From Streptomyces sp. HSG2 (GTDB lineage: Bacteria; Actinomycetota; Actinomycetes; Streptomycetales; Streptomycetaceae): 64,000 nt of DNA. The notes beneath the pieces are model-generated. The model ran no database searches, had not been told where the DNA came from, and was given only the letters and a program-made list of their open reading frames with translations. Within the stretch, counting starts at the first letter, position 1. Each line of letters opens with the position of its first letter. A program made the translations under genes and the position numbers. The stretch covers positions 4,568,501 to 4,632,500 of the forward strand of contig NZ_CP066801.1 of the NCBI RefSeq assembly GCF_016598575.1, in the 5' to 3' direction. Shown here piece after piece: positions 29,989 through 37,598 of the stretch.

Positions 29989-30060
29989 TGGACGATACTG
30001 GGATTGAACCAGTGACCTCTTCCGTGTCAGGGAAGCGCTCTCCCGCTGAGCTAATCGTCC
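29989..30060 (-). tRNA. tRNA-Val (GAC), copy 1 of the operon
   Basis: A 72-base tRNA-Val with anticodon GAC, identical to the copy at 29769-29840. It directly follows tRNA-Cys in the transcript with no encoded CCA. Confidence 0.97.
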
Positions 30061-30061
30061 T

Positions 30062-30135
30062 TGGAGGTGGAGACGGGATTTGAACCCGTGTAGACGGCTT
30101 TGCAGGCCGTTGCCTCGCCTCTCGGCCACTCCACC
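30062..30135 (-). tRNA. tRNA-Cys (GCA)
   Basis: A tRNA with acceptor GGTGGAG/CTCCACC, discriminator T, anticodon loop CTGCAAA (anticodon GCA) and an encoded CCA. It lies between tRNA-Gly and tRNA-Val in the minus-strand operon. Confidence 0.97.
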
Positions 30136-30169
30136 AGGAGCCGGTGAGCCGATGTGGCCCCCTGCTTCC

Positions 30170-30245
30170 TGGAGCGGACGACGAGGCTCGAACTCGCGAC
30201 CTCAACCTTGGCAAGGTTGCGCTCTACCAACTGAGCTACGTCCGC
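30170..30245 (-). tRNA. tRNA-Gly (GCC)
   Basis: First gene of the operon. Acceptor GCGGACG/CGTCCGC, anticodon loop TTGCCAA (anticodon GCC) and encoded CCA. The gene is 76 bases including CCA. Confidence 0.97.
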
Positions 30246-30286
30246 CTGTCGTTTCGGTGCGCTCACGCGTCCCGGCGACGTGTTGA

Positions 30287-30315
30287 ACTCTAGCGGATTC
30301 CGGGGCCAGGACAAA
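30287..30315 (-). promoter_or_regulatory. Promoter of the Gly-Cys-Val tRNA operon
   Basis: On the minus strand TTTGTC (30315-30310) and TAGAGT (30292-30287) are 17 bases apart, about 40 bases before the tRNA-Gly 5' end. Confidence 0.55.
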
Positions 30316-30422
30316 AACGCGTTCGCGCAGCGTGCTGCCCGCGGGCCGGTGCCCGACGGGACCGGACGGTCCGAGGAGGGACGGCCGGTTCGAGTCCTCG
30401 GGCCGGTCATAGACTCGACGAC

Positions 30423-31538
30423 GTGCACGACCTCCCTCCTCTGGCCCGATTCGGCGACCGCCTCGCCACGGGTCTGCGCGACGTCACGAGCGACCCCATG
30501 GCCTTGGACTCCCGGGGCTTCTGGGCCGTCTCCCGCGATTTCGAGGGCGCCCTGACCTGCGCCCGCTTCGCCGATGTGCGACGGGAGCCGGTGCCGAGAC
30601 CACGCCCCGGGGGCTGGATCGGGCCGCCCGTCGACGCCTGGACGTCCTCGCTCGACCGCGCTTCCTACACGAGAGCGGTCCGTCGCGTCCGGGAGCACAT
30701 CGCGACCGGTGAGGTGTACCAGGCCAACGTCTGCCGGGTGCTGTCGGCGCCCGTCCCGGCGGACGCCGACGTGGACGCGCTGACGGCCCTCCTGGCCCGC
30801 GACAACCCGGCGCCCTACGCCGGAACGATCCGGCTTCCGGAGCACGGGGTCGAGACCGCGACGGCGTCGCCGGAGCTGTTCCTGCGCCGCGCCGGCCGCG
30901 TGGTGGAGTCCGGTCCCATCAAGGGGACGGGGAGGACCGAGGACGACCTGCTGGAGAAGGACCACGCCGAGAACGTGATGATCGTGGACCTCGTCCGCAA
31001 CGACCTGGGGCGCGTCTGTGCCACCGGCAGCGTGAGCGTGCCCGAGCTGTGCGTGGTCGAGACCCATCCCGGCCTGGTCCACCTGGTCTCGACCGTGCGC
31101 GGCGAGCTGCGCGCCGACGCCACCTGGGGCGACCTGCTGGCCGCGACGTTTCCGCCCGGTTCCGTCACCGGGGCGCCCAAGTCCAGCGCCCTGCGGATCA
31201 TCGAGGCCCTGGAGACGGCGCCCCGAGGCCCCTACTGCGGCGCGCTCGGCTGGGTCGACGCGGACCGAGGGGTCGGCGAACTGGCCGTGGGCATCCGTAC
31301 CTTCTGGATCGACCGCTCCGGTGACGGGGGCGCGGTCCTGCGGTTCGGAACCGGCGCGGGCATCACCTGGGGATCGGACCCCGAGGGCGAGTGGCGCGAG
31401 ACCGAACTGAAGGCGGCCCGGCTGCTCGCGGTAGCGTCGGGTGCGTACGCGGAGCGCGCCACGACGGCCCCGCCGCCCGCAGGTGTGGCGACCGGGTTCC
31501 CCGGTCACCGGCGCGAGACGTCCGACGGAACGACGTGA
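30423..31538 (+). CDS. pabB: Chorismate-binding aminodeoxychorismate synthase component I
   Basis: A 371-residue enzyme of the anthranilate/aminodeoxychorismate synthase family. The C-terminal chorismate-binding domain has GEVYQANVCR, ESGPIKGTGRT, DLVRNDLGRVC, PPGSVTGAPKSSA and FGTGAGITWGSDP. The downstream class IV aminotransferase points to p-aminobenzoate rather than tryptophan. It is shorter than TrpE and full PabB, lacking most of the N-terminal part. GTG 30423 lies seven bases after TAGACT (30410-30415), suggesting a leaderless start. The glutamine amidotransferase partner is not in the window. Confidence 0.85.
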   Translation: MHDLPPLARFGDRLATGLRDVTSDPMALDSRGFWAVSRDFEGALTCARFADVRREPVPRPRPGGWIGPPVDAWTSSLDRASYTRAVRRVREHIATGEVYQANVCRVLSAPVPADADVDALTALLARDNPAPYAGTIRLPEHGVETATASPELFLRRAGRVVESGPIKGTGRTEDDLLEKDHAENVMIVDLVRNDLGRVCATGSVSVPELCVVETHPGLVHLVSTVRGELRADATWGDLLAATFPPGSVTGAPKSSALRIIEALETAPRGPYCGALGWVDADRGVGELAVGIRTFWIDRSGDGGAVLRFGTGAGITWGSDPEGEWRETELKAARLLAVASGAYAERATTAPPPAGVATGFPGHRRETSDGTT

Positions 31539-31549
31539 GGTGACGAACG

Positions 31550-32368
31550 GTGAAACTCTGGCTCGACGGCGCGCTGCGGGATCCCCAGGCCGCCCGCGTC
31601 TCGGCTCTCGACCACGGACTGACCGTCGGAGACGGGGTATTCGAGACCGTGAAGTCGGTCGATGGGCGGCCCTTCGCCCTGACCCGGCACCTGGATCGGC
31701 TGACCCGCTCCGCCCGCGGCCTCGGGTTGCCGGAGCCCGACACGGACGAGGTCCGTCGTGCCTGCGCCGCCGTGCTCGCGGCCAACCCGATGCCGCTCGG
31801 CAGGCTCCGCATCACGTACACCGGTGGGCTGGGACCGCTCGGGTCCGACCGCGGCGAGGACGGTCCGACACTGGTCGTCGCCCTGGGCGAGACGGTGCGT
31901 CGCCCGGACGCGACAGCGGTGATCACCGTGCCCTGGACCAGGAACGAACGCGGCGCCCTGACCGGGCTGAAGACCACGTCCTACGCCGAGAACGTCGTCG
32001 CCCTCGCCCGGGCGCGGGAGCTGGGGGCCTCGGAGGCGCTGTTCGGCAACACCCTGGGGCGGCTCTGTGAGGGGACCGGGTCGAACGTCTTCGTCGTTCT
32101 CGGCGGAGCGGTTCACACACCCCCGCTCGCCTCGGGATGCCTCGCGGGTGTGACCCGCGCCCTCACCGTCGAGTGGACCGGGGCCACGGAGACCGACCTT
32201 CCGCTGGAGGTCCTCAGGGAGGCCGACGAGATCTTCCTCACCTCGACTCTGCGCGACGTGCAGGCCGTGCGTCGGGCGGACGCCCGGGAGCTGCCGGGCC
32301 CCGGCCCCGTCACCACGAAGGTCGTGCGGATCTTCGAGGAGCGGGCCGCCGGTGACCTCGACCCCTGA
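31550..32368 (+). CDS. pabC: Aminodeoxychorismate lyase (class IV aminotransferase family)
   Basis: A 272-residue PLP enzyme of fold type IV. It has SALDHGLTVGDGVFET, the PLP lysine in LTGLKTTSYAENVVA and the phosphate-binding GRLCEGTGSNVF. Position 11 bases after pabB supports 4-amino-4-deoxychorismate lyase, giving p-aminobenzoate and pyruvate for folate. A branched-chain or D-amino acid aminotransferase is possible from sequence alone. Start is GTG 31550. Confidence 0.86.
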   Translation: MKLWLDGALRDPQAARVSALDHGLTVGDGVFETVKSVDGRPFALTRHLDRLTRSARGLGLPEPDTDEVRRACAAVLAANPMPLGRLRITYTGGLGPLGSDRGEDGPTLVVALGETVRRPDATAVITVPWTRNERGALTGLKTTSYAENVVALARARELGASEALFGNTLGRLCEGTGSNVFVVLGGAVHTPPLASGCLAGVTRALTVEWTGATETDLPLEVLREADEIFLTSTLRDVQAVRRADARELPGPGPVTTKVVRIFEERAAGDLDP

Positions 32369-32446
32369 TCGGGCCCGCGACGACATCGCCGACGCCCGGT
32401 GGAAGCGGCAGGAATCGGGTCGTCCGCGCGCGGGTAGAAGCTCCGG

Positions 32447-33268
32447 GTGACCACCACCCTGCGACCGACCGAGCCGTTGTCGCGCACCGCCGACGGAGGA
32501 CGCTCCCGTCGCTACCGGATCTGCGTCGACGGTCGCCCCGTGGGCTCGCTCCACCTCGTCACCTCCGCGTCGATCTCCCAAGCCGCCCGGATCGCCTCCC
32601 TGAGCGTCGACGCACCCGAGCGCCGGCGCGGCAGGGCCACCGTCGCCGCCCTCGCCGCCGAGGAGGTGACGCGGGAGTGGGGCTGCCGGGTCATCGAGGC
32701 GAGCGTCCCCGCGGAGGCAGGGGCGGCGCTTCGCCTGGCCGGCGCCCTCGGCTACACGCCCCGGGCGCGCCGGATGCGCAAACGCCTGGGCGAGACTCCG
32801 CCGCCCCTGCCGTCCGGCGTGGAGGGTCGGCCCATGACGGCGCCCGAGTTCGGCCCGTGGCTCGACCGGGCGATGGAGCGCTACACGCGTGCCCTGACGG
32901 ACCAGGGCATGTCCCCGGCGGAGGCGTCCGCCAAGTCCGCCCTGGACCACGCGGCCCCGCGGGAGCACGGAACGCAGGCCGAGGGCATGCGCTTCGGCGT
33001 TCTGGAGAGCGAGGGCGACAGGGTCGCCACGCTCTGGTTGGGGCTTCGGCGGGACGCCGCCTACGTCTTCGACGTTCGGGTGGAGGACGGCCGACGCGGT
33101 CGGGGGCACGGGCGGGCCACGATGCTCCTCGCCGAACGTCTGGCCGTCAGCGCCGGCCGCAAGGCCCTCGAACTCAACGTGTTCGCGGGCAACACGCCGG
33201 CCGAGCGGCTCTACGACTCCCTCGGGTACGAGCCCGTCACGATCCACCTCGCCAAGCCCTTGGCCTAG
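32447..33268 (+). CDS. Tandem GNAT-fold acetyltransferase
   Basis: A 273-residue protein with two GNAT-like halves. The first (residues ~20-115) has VDAPERRRGRATVAAL, a loose acetyl-CoA motif. The second (~155-273) has VRVEDGRRGRGHGRATMLLAE and LNVFAGNTPAERLYDSLGY, a complete one. Only the C-terminal half looks fully catalytic. GTG 32447 is preceded by TAGAAG six bases away, so it may be leaderless. Substrate unknown. Confidence 0.78.
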   Translation: MTTTLRPTEPLSRTADGGRSRRYRICVDGRPVGSLHLVTSASISQAARIASLSVDAPERRRGRATVAALAAEEVTREWGCRVIEASVPAEAGAALRLAGALGYTPRARRMRKRLGETPPPLPSGVEGRPMTAPEFGPWLDRAMERYTRALTDQGMSPAEASAKSALDHAAPREHGTQAEGMRFGVLESEGDRVATLWLGLRRDAAYVFDVRVEDGRRGRGHGRATMLLAERLAVSAGRKALELNVFAGNTPAERLYDSLGYEPVTIHLAKPLA

Positions 33269-33317
33269 CGACCGCGCGGTTCATCGGCGCGCCGGCGGCA
33301 ACCGTCCTGTCGAGGTG

Positions 33318-33857
33318 TCAGGCGCTCGGGTCGACCGGCCCGGACGCCGCCGCCCGCGGCAGGCGGTCCGCGATCTCCTCGATCCGGCCCCGGAGACCGT
33401 CCTGGCTCCGGCCGCCGTCGAGGCGCTCCCCGCCGATCACGTAGGTGGGGGTACCGGTGACCCCGATCGCCCGGCCCTCCGCGTGGTCCGCGTCGACGAT
33501 CAGGATGTGCCGCCCGTCGATCAGGGCCGTGTCGAACTCCTCCGTGTCCAGGCCCAGTTCGCCGGCGATCTCCACCAGCACGCGTTCCCCTCCGCGACTC
33601 AGCTCCTCGACGCGTGCGAGTACGGCCTCCACGTATTCCCATCCCCGGCCCTGCGCGGCGGCCTCCTCGGCCGCCTGCGCCGCGGCGAAGGCGTGCCGGT
33701 GCTTTTCCAGGGGGAAGTGCCGCAGCCGGGGTACCAGTCGGTCGCCGTAGCGGGCGCGCAGCGCCCGGAGGTCGTCCAGCGCGGTCCGGCAGTCCGGGCA
33801 CTGCAGTTCGCACCAGACGTCCAGCACGATCGGGGCGGGGGTGGGGGAGTCCTTCAT
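33318..33857 (-). CDS. DsbA-family thioredoxin-fold oxidoreductase
   Basis: A 179-residue protein with DVWCELQCPDCR near the N-terminus, giving a CPDC active site, and a cis-proline loop GVTGTPTYVIGG. A helical insertion (FPLEKHRHAFAAAQAAEEA) is typical of DsbA relatives. There is no signal peptide, so it should act in the cytoplasm. ATG 33857 has GGGAG nine bases upstream. Convergent with the GNAT gene. Confidence 0.84.
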   Translation of the reverse strand: MKDSPTPAPIVLDVWCELQCPDCRTALDDLRALRARYGDRLVPRLRHFPLEKHRHAFAAAQAAEEAAAQGRGWEYVEAVLARVEELSRGGERVLVEIAGELGLDTEEFDTALIDGRHILIVDADHAEGRAIGVTGTPTYVIGGERLDGGRSQDGLRGRIEEIADRLPRAAASGPVDPSA

Positions 33858-34084
33858 GGGGCCAGTCTCCCAGCCGCGTTTCCGGCGGCCGAACCGGTGT
33901 CCCGGCCGCCCTCGCCTCCACCGCCCCACGCCTTGGGCGCGTTCCGCGGTGGAGCGATCGCGAAGGGCCGGAACCCGGAGACGCCCCTGATCCCTCGCCG
34001 CCGGCGTGGCCCCGAGAGGTCCGGACGGTGCAGGATGGAGGGGACGGGGTGACCGTTCCCGCCATTCGCAGCCTGGAGGACCGG

Positions 34085-34519
34085 ATGATCGCCGAGACCG
34101 TGTGTTCCGCCCTGGCCGCCGCGGGCCTGGGCATCGCGGCCGTCACGGCCTATCGCAGACGCTTCCGGGCGGCCACCCGCATCGCGGCCTACGCGCTGAT
34201 CCCTCTGGGTCTGGTGATGACCGGCGTCGTCGACTGGCTCGCCGGCACCGCCTTCAGCCCCGTCGCCTGGGCCGGCTTCGCGGTGCTGGGCGTTTCCTGG
34301 CTGCTGTTCGTGACGCTCCGCCGGTCCGAGCGGCGGAGCGAGACCAGCGGGGCGAGCGGGCGGACGCGCGCTGGGGCTCGGGGCGACACGGTGGCTCCGG
34401 GGTCCTCCGCCCCCGCCGTGACACCCGGCGACCGGGGCCGGGCGGCCCCCGACACCGGCGCGTCCGGCGACGACGACTTCGGCGACATCGAGGCGATCCT
34501 GAAGAAGCACGGCATCTGA
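34085..34519 (+). CDS. Small membrane protein, conserved hypothetical
   Basis: A 144-residue protein with three hydrophobic segments (CSALAAAGLGIAAVTA, IAAYALIPLGLVMTGVV, AWAGFAVLGVSWLLFVTL). They are followed by a disordered Arg/Ser/Gly tail that ends in a conserved-looking acidic helix, DFGDIEAILKKHGI. I do not recognise a function. ATG 34085 has GGAGG five bases upstream, which decides it over the longer frame. Confidence 0.75.
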   Translation: MIAETVCSALAAAGLGIAAVTAYRRRFRAATRIAAYALIPLGLVMTGVVDWLAGTAFSPVAWAGFAVLGVSWLLFVTLRRSERRSETSGASGRTRAGARGDTVAPGSSAPAVTPGDRGRAAPDTGASGDDDFGDIEAILKKHGI

Positions 34520-34690
34520 CGTCGCCCGCGCCGTGCGGGCGAGTGGTCCGACGCGAGGACAGAGAAGGTCGCCGGCCGGTACGGAAACGATCGCAACCCG
34601 AACCGAACAGCGCTGTCGCGTCGAAGTCCGGTATTTTCCGGCTGTGCTGATCGCGCCGGAGGCGTCCGTTGCGCCATCATCACCCGCGAG

Positions 34691-34858
34691 ATGCTGGATA
34701 CGACACAGCCGAACACGGATGAGAGCCACGCCGCGCCGCAGCGTCACGAGTCGCGCGGCTGTCTCTTCGCCCTCTCCCAACCACCGTTGATGATCTTCCT
34801 TGCGGTGATCGGGAGCCTGCTGCTCATGGCTTCGTTGCACGATCTGCTGTTGCTGTGA
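34691..34858 (+). CDS. Small single-pass membrane protein (55 aa)
   Basis: A 55-codon frame too short for the usual cut-off. A polar N-terminal half leads into CLFALSQPPLMIFLAVIGSL and a Leu-rich end, one clear membrane helix. The proline-bounded helix and full codon bias argue for a real protein. No good ribosome site precedes ATG 34691. Function unknown. It lies between a membrane protein gene and the convergent CGNR regulator. Confidence 0.6.
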   Translation: MLDTTQPNTDESHAAPQRHESRGCLFALSQPPLMIFLAVIGSLLLMASLHDLLLL

Positions 34859-34927
34859 GCCGTTCCCGCGTGCCCCGGCGACACCCGCCGGGGTCCGTCG
34901 GGCGGAGCCGGGAGACCCCCTGGCGCG

Positions 34928-35485
34928 TCACCCCGTGGCCCCTCTGCGGCGAGCGCGGTACGCCGCGACGTGCAGACGGTTGCCGCAGGTGCGGCTGTCG
35001 CAGTAGCGCCGCGAACGGTTTCGCGAGAGATCGACGAAGGCGCGCCGGCAGTCCGGTGCCTCGCAACGCCTCAGTCGCTCCCGCTCGCCCGCGACGAGGA
35101 AGAACGCCAAGGCCATCCCGCCGTCGGCGGCCAGATGGTCGGCGATCGAAGCCCCCGGGGCGAAGTAGTGCAGGTGCCAGTCGTACCCGTCGTGGTCGGT
35201 CAGCCGGGGAGTGGTGCCGGCGGCGGCCACGAGCCCGTTGACCACCTCGGCGGCGGCGCGTGTGTCGGTCGCCGCGAAGACGGTAGTGAACCGCTCCCGG
35301 ATCCGACGCACCCCGGCGAGATCGTCTCCGTCCAGTTCGCTCACGTCGCTGATGGCGTGCGCTTCCACGAAGTCCCGCAACGCCGCGACGTCCGGCAGCC
35401 CCTCCGCGGGGGCCTCCTCCGGCGCCGTGTTCACCAGATCCACCACGGCGTCCAGCGCGCACCGGGTGTCGTGGGTGATCAGCAA
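34928..35485 (-). CDS. CGNR zinc-finger regulator (ABATE domain)
   Basis: A 185-residue protein of the CGNR family. The N-terminal part (THDTRCALDAVVDLVNT) is the ABATE-type ligand or stress domain. The C-terminal zinc finger reads RRCEAPDCRRAFVD, RRYCDSRTCGNRLHVAAYR with four cysteines and the CGNR motif, thought to bind DNA. The start is TTG 35485, preceded by GGGAG six bases away and leading into LLITHDTRCALD; a GTG further upstream has no such site. A minus-strand TACCAT at 35544-35539 is a likely -10. Confidence 0.87.
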   Translation of the reverse strand: MLITHDTRCALDAVVDLVNTAPEEAPAEGLPDVAALRDFVEAHAISDVSELDGDDLAGVRRIRERFTTVFAATDTRAAAEVVNGLVAAAGTTPRLTDHDGYDWHLHYFAPGASIADHLAADGGMALAFFLVAGERERLRRCEAPDCRRAFVDLSRNRSRRYCDSRTCGNRLHVAAYRARRRGATG

Positions 35486-35583
35486 CTGTCGCTCCCTGGC
35501 CTCGGCCGGCTGGCACCGGCGGTCGCCGGTGGTGGCCGATGGTAATGGCTCCACGCCGCCGACAGCGCGATCCGGGAGGTTGC

Positions 35584-35630
35584 CGAGAAGGTCCCGCGAG
35601 GCCCGGTGGGGGAGCCGCGGGACCTTCTCG
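35584..35630. repeat. Perfect 15-bp inverted repeat (distal hairpin after ssgB)
   Basis: CGAGAAGGTCCCGCG and CGCGGGACCTTCTCG are exact arms around a 17-base loop. It is the second of two large hairpins between ssgB and the CGNR gene, 131 bases past the ssgB stop, and may be a back-up terminator. Confidence 0.75.
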
Positions 35631-35655
35631 TGAGGGACCCCGCTCGCGAGGACGT

Positions 35656-35694
35656 CCCACGCCTCCTCGCGGAGGGCCCGCGAGGAGGCGTGGG
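35656..35694. terminator. Perfect 16-bp hairpin downstream of ssgB
   Basis: CCCACGCCTCCTCGCG and CGCGAGGAGGCGTGGG form a perfect 16-base stem with a 7-base loop, 67 bases past the ssgB stop. It is the best candidate for the ssgB terminator, though no T tract follows. Confidence 0.6.
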
Positions 35695-35760
35695 GGACCT
35701 GTGCGGTTGTCCCTGCCCGAGCCGTCACCCCGAGTCGACGGCGTCGGGCCGGTCTGGGTG

Positions 35761-36174
35761 CTAGCTCTCGGCCAGGATGTGCGACAGCTCCTGATCGAGG
35801 TCGAAGTGCCGGTGCTCCGTGCCCGGGGGCACGGCGGCGTCGGTGCGCTTCAGGAAGGACTCCAGGGCCCGCGCGGGGGCCTCCAGCAGCGCCTCCCCTT
35901 CGGGGGAGCTCAGGGCGATGCAGACGACACCCTGACCGTGGCTGTGGGACGGCCAGACGCGGACGTCTCCGGTGCCGGTGGGGCGGTGGAGTCCCTCGGC
36001 GAGGAGGTCGCGGGCGAACACCCACTCGACGGTCTCCTCGGCTCCGGTGTGGAAGGTGGCGTGGACGGCGTAGGGGTCGGCCGTGTCGTACCGCAGGCCT
36101 GCGGGGACAGGCAGGGAGGACTCGCTCGAGACAACGAGGCGCAGGTGCAGCTCGCAGCTGACCGTGGTGTTCAT
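35761..36174 (-). CDS. ssgB: Sporulation and cell division protein SsgB
   Basis: A 137-residue SsgA-like protein, exactly the length of SsgB in streptomycetes. It contains CELHLRLVVSSESSLPVPAG, YDTADPYAVHATFHT, WVFARDLLAEGL and the C-terminal HFDLDQELSHILAES. SsgB recruits FtsZ to septum sites at the start of sporulation-specific division, together with SsgA. The presence of this gene is strong evidence for a morphologically complex actinomycete. ATG 36174 is chosen because longer starts add an unconserved Arg-rich tail. The upstream region carries an unusual inverted repeat. Confidence 0.95.
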   Translation of the reverse strand: MNTTVSCELHLRLVVSSESSLPVPAGLRYDTADPYAVHATFHTGAEETVEWVFARDLLAEGLHRPTGTGDVRVWPSHSHGQGVVCIALSSPEGEALLEAPARALESFLKRTDAAVPPGTEHRHFDLDQELSHILAES

Positions 36175-36253
36175 AAGCGCCAGGGCCTTTCGCTCAGTGT
36201 GCGCTCGGGGATTCGCACGTCGGCGAAATCGACATGCCACCTACGGTGCCGTT

Positions 36254-36286
36254 GTAAACCCCTCTGAGTGTTTTGTGTGGGTTTAC
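36254..36286. promoter_or_regulatory. Inverted repeat in the ssgB upstream region
   Basis: GTAAACCC and GGGTTTAC are perfect 8-base arms 17 bases apart in an AT-rich pocket between divergent ssgB and the PGPGW membrane protein gene. Read on the minus strand, GTTT is followed 14 bases later by GGTGGC, loosely like a stress sigma factor promoter. It may be an operator, promoter elements, or both. Confidence 0.5.
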
Positions 36287-36365
36287 GTGACTCATCCGGC
36301 GGAGTGATCGTTGTCTGACCGCGGCCGATCCGGTGACTCGGAGGGCTCGGGTAAAGTTTGGCCGC

Positions 36366-36818
36366 ATGAACACGGGGAGTAGCGAGCCGGGCGAGGTTGC
36401 CGTGCCGTGGGAACGCAGTGTGAGGGACCGGTCGGAGGGGGGTCGACCGCTGGGCTCGCGTGCGCCCGCCTTCGTCAAGGCGCACCGGCCCCTGCACGTC
36501 GCCTGGCAGGTCGGCGTCTTCGTCGTCGGTCTGGCCGTCGTCGTGACCGGGGTTCTCATGCTCCCCCTGCCGGGGCCGGGGTGGGTTGTGATCTTCTGCG
36601 GGATGGCGATCTGGGCGACGGAGTTCACCTGGGCCCAGCTCGTGCTGCGCTGGACGAAGCGCAAGGTGACCGAGGCCGCCCGACGGGCGCTCGACCCCAA
36701 GGTCCGCCGCCGGAACCTGATCATCACGGTGGTGTGCCTGGTGGTCGCGGGCGTACTGGCCGGCCTCTACCTCCGGGAGTTCGGTCTCGCGGCGCCGTGG
36801 GGGTCGCCCGGTCGGTGA
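36366..36818 (+). CDS. TIGR02611-type PGPGW membrane protein
   Basis: A 150-residue protein with three hydrophobic segments. The central stretch LMLPLPGPGWVVIFCGMAIW contains the PGPGW signature of a putative transmembrane family of unknown function. The C-terminal third has a basic amphipathic stretch and a final helix (LIITVVCLVVAGVLAGLYL). ATG 36366 is eight bases after TAAAGT (36352-36357) with no ribosome site, so probably leaderless. Divergent from ssgB. Confidence 0.82.
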   Translation: MNTGSSEPGEVAVPWERSVRDRSEGGRPLGSRAPAFVKAHRPLHVAWQVGVFVVGLAVVVTGVLMLPLPGPGWVVIFCGMAIWATEFTWAQLVLRWTKRKVTEAARRALDPKVRRRNLIITVVCLVVAGVLAGLYLREFGLAAPWGSPGR

Positions 36819-36891
36819 CTTGGTGCCTCGGTGTGGGCGTCCCCCATGGTCATCGGAGCCTCTGACATGGGGTAATGTTCTCCCCGTGCCC

Positions 36892-36963
36892 GGGCGATTA
36901 GCTCAGTGGGAGAGCGCTTCGTTCACACCGAAGAGGTCACTGGTTCGAACCCAGTATCGCCCA
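36892..36963 (+). tRNA. tRNA-Val (CAC), first copy
   Basis: A 72-base tRNA with acceptor GGGCGAT/ATCGCCC, discriminator A and anticodon loop TTCACAC (anticodon CAC). A TAATGT hexamer at 36873-36878 is a plausible -10. No encoded CCA. Confidence 0.97.
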
Positions 36964-36973
36964 CCGGATCACA

Positions 36974-37006
36974 CGGCGGCCCACCCCGAACCGGGGTGGG
37001 CCGCCG
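36974..37006 (+). terminator. Terminator after the first tRNA-Val(CAC)
   Basis: CGGCGGCCCACCCC, a GAACC loop and GGGGTGGGCCGCCG form a perfect 14-base stem ten bases after the tRNA. Confidence 0.8.
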
Positions 37007-37076
37007 CGCGTGTCGTGGATGCGACGCTTGCGCGGAACCCGGGATCGGGGCCGGTGCCGGATCCGTCGGGGGCGGT

Positions 37077-37106
37077 TTGAACTCCGCCCGCCGGGGCCTG
37101 TAATGT
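37077..37106 (+). promoter_or_regulatory. Promoter of the second tRNA-Val(CAC)
   Basis: TTGAAC at 37077-37082 and TAATGT at 37101-37106 with an 18-base spacer, 13 bases before the tRNA. The TAATGTTC block and the GTGCCC just before the tRNA are shared with the first copy. Confidence 0.65.
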
Positions 37107-37119
37107 TCGGCGCGTGCCC

Positions 37120-37191
37120 GGGCGATTAGCTCAGTGGGAGAGCGCTTCGTTCACACCGAAGAGGTCACTGGTTCGAACCCAGTATCGCCCA
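37120..37191 (+). tRNA. tRNA-Val (CAC), second copy
   Basis: Identical in sequence to the copy at 36892-36963, with its own promoter and terminator. It reads GUG codons, the common valine codon class in GC-rich genomes together with GUC. Confidence 0.97.
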
Positions 37192-37200
37192 CCCCGGAGA

Positions 37201-37227
37201 GGCCGGACCGTTCCCGACGGTCCGGCC
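37201..37227 (+). terminator. Terminator after the second tRNA-Val(CAC)
   Basis: GGCCGGACCGT, a 5-base loop and ACGGTCCGGCC form a perfect 11-base stem followed by TTC, nine bases after the tRNA. Confidence 0.8.
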
Positions 37228-37598
37228 TTCGTGTGTTCCCCATCCCGTGGGCCGCGACGCGGCGAGAGGCGTGGTCGGCCCCGACCTCGTCCCTCCTGGC
37301 GTGGTCGACGCGTCGTCCGTCGCCGCGGCCCGGGGGGTTTCCACCCGCGCGGGCGGAGTCCAAGTGACGCCGGTCGCCGCCTGGCCGGCGCGGGACCGCC
37401 CGAAGCCTGTGACTCCGGTGCCGGGTCGCGGTGTCGAGGCGCGGCGTGGAGAGGTCCGCCCGGTCCTCCGCGGCGGGGGCGGTCGGTCCGGTGGCCGGGG
37501 CGAACCGTTTGGCCGTCGACGGACCCGGGTCGGTACGATCCTGTGCATGCGCGCGCCCCGGTACGGTGCCGCGGCCCCACTTCAGTCAGGAGAGACCG
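37228..37598 (+). other. thrS upstream region
   Basis: About 370 bases without a supportable gene. TACGAT at 37534-37539, with TTGGCC 19 bases before it, is a candidate promoter giving a leader of roughly 50 bases. I did not find a T-box pattern. Confidence 0.4.

Noticed and set aside
37228..37598. Possible T-box leader for thrS
   Set aside because: No T-box core sequence is visible, and streptomycete T-boxes are mainly known at other synthetase genes.
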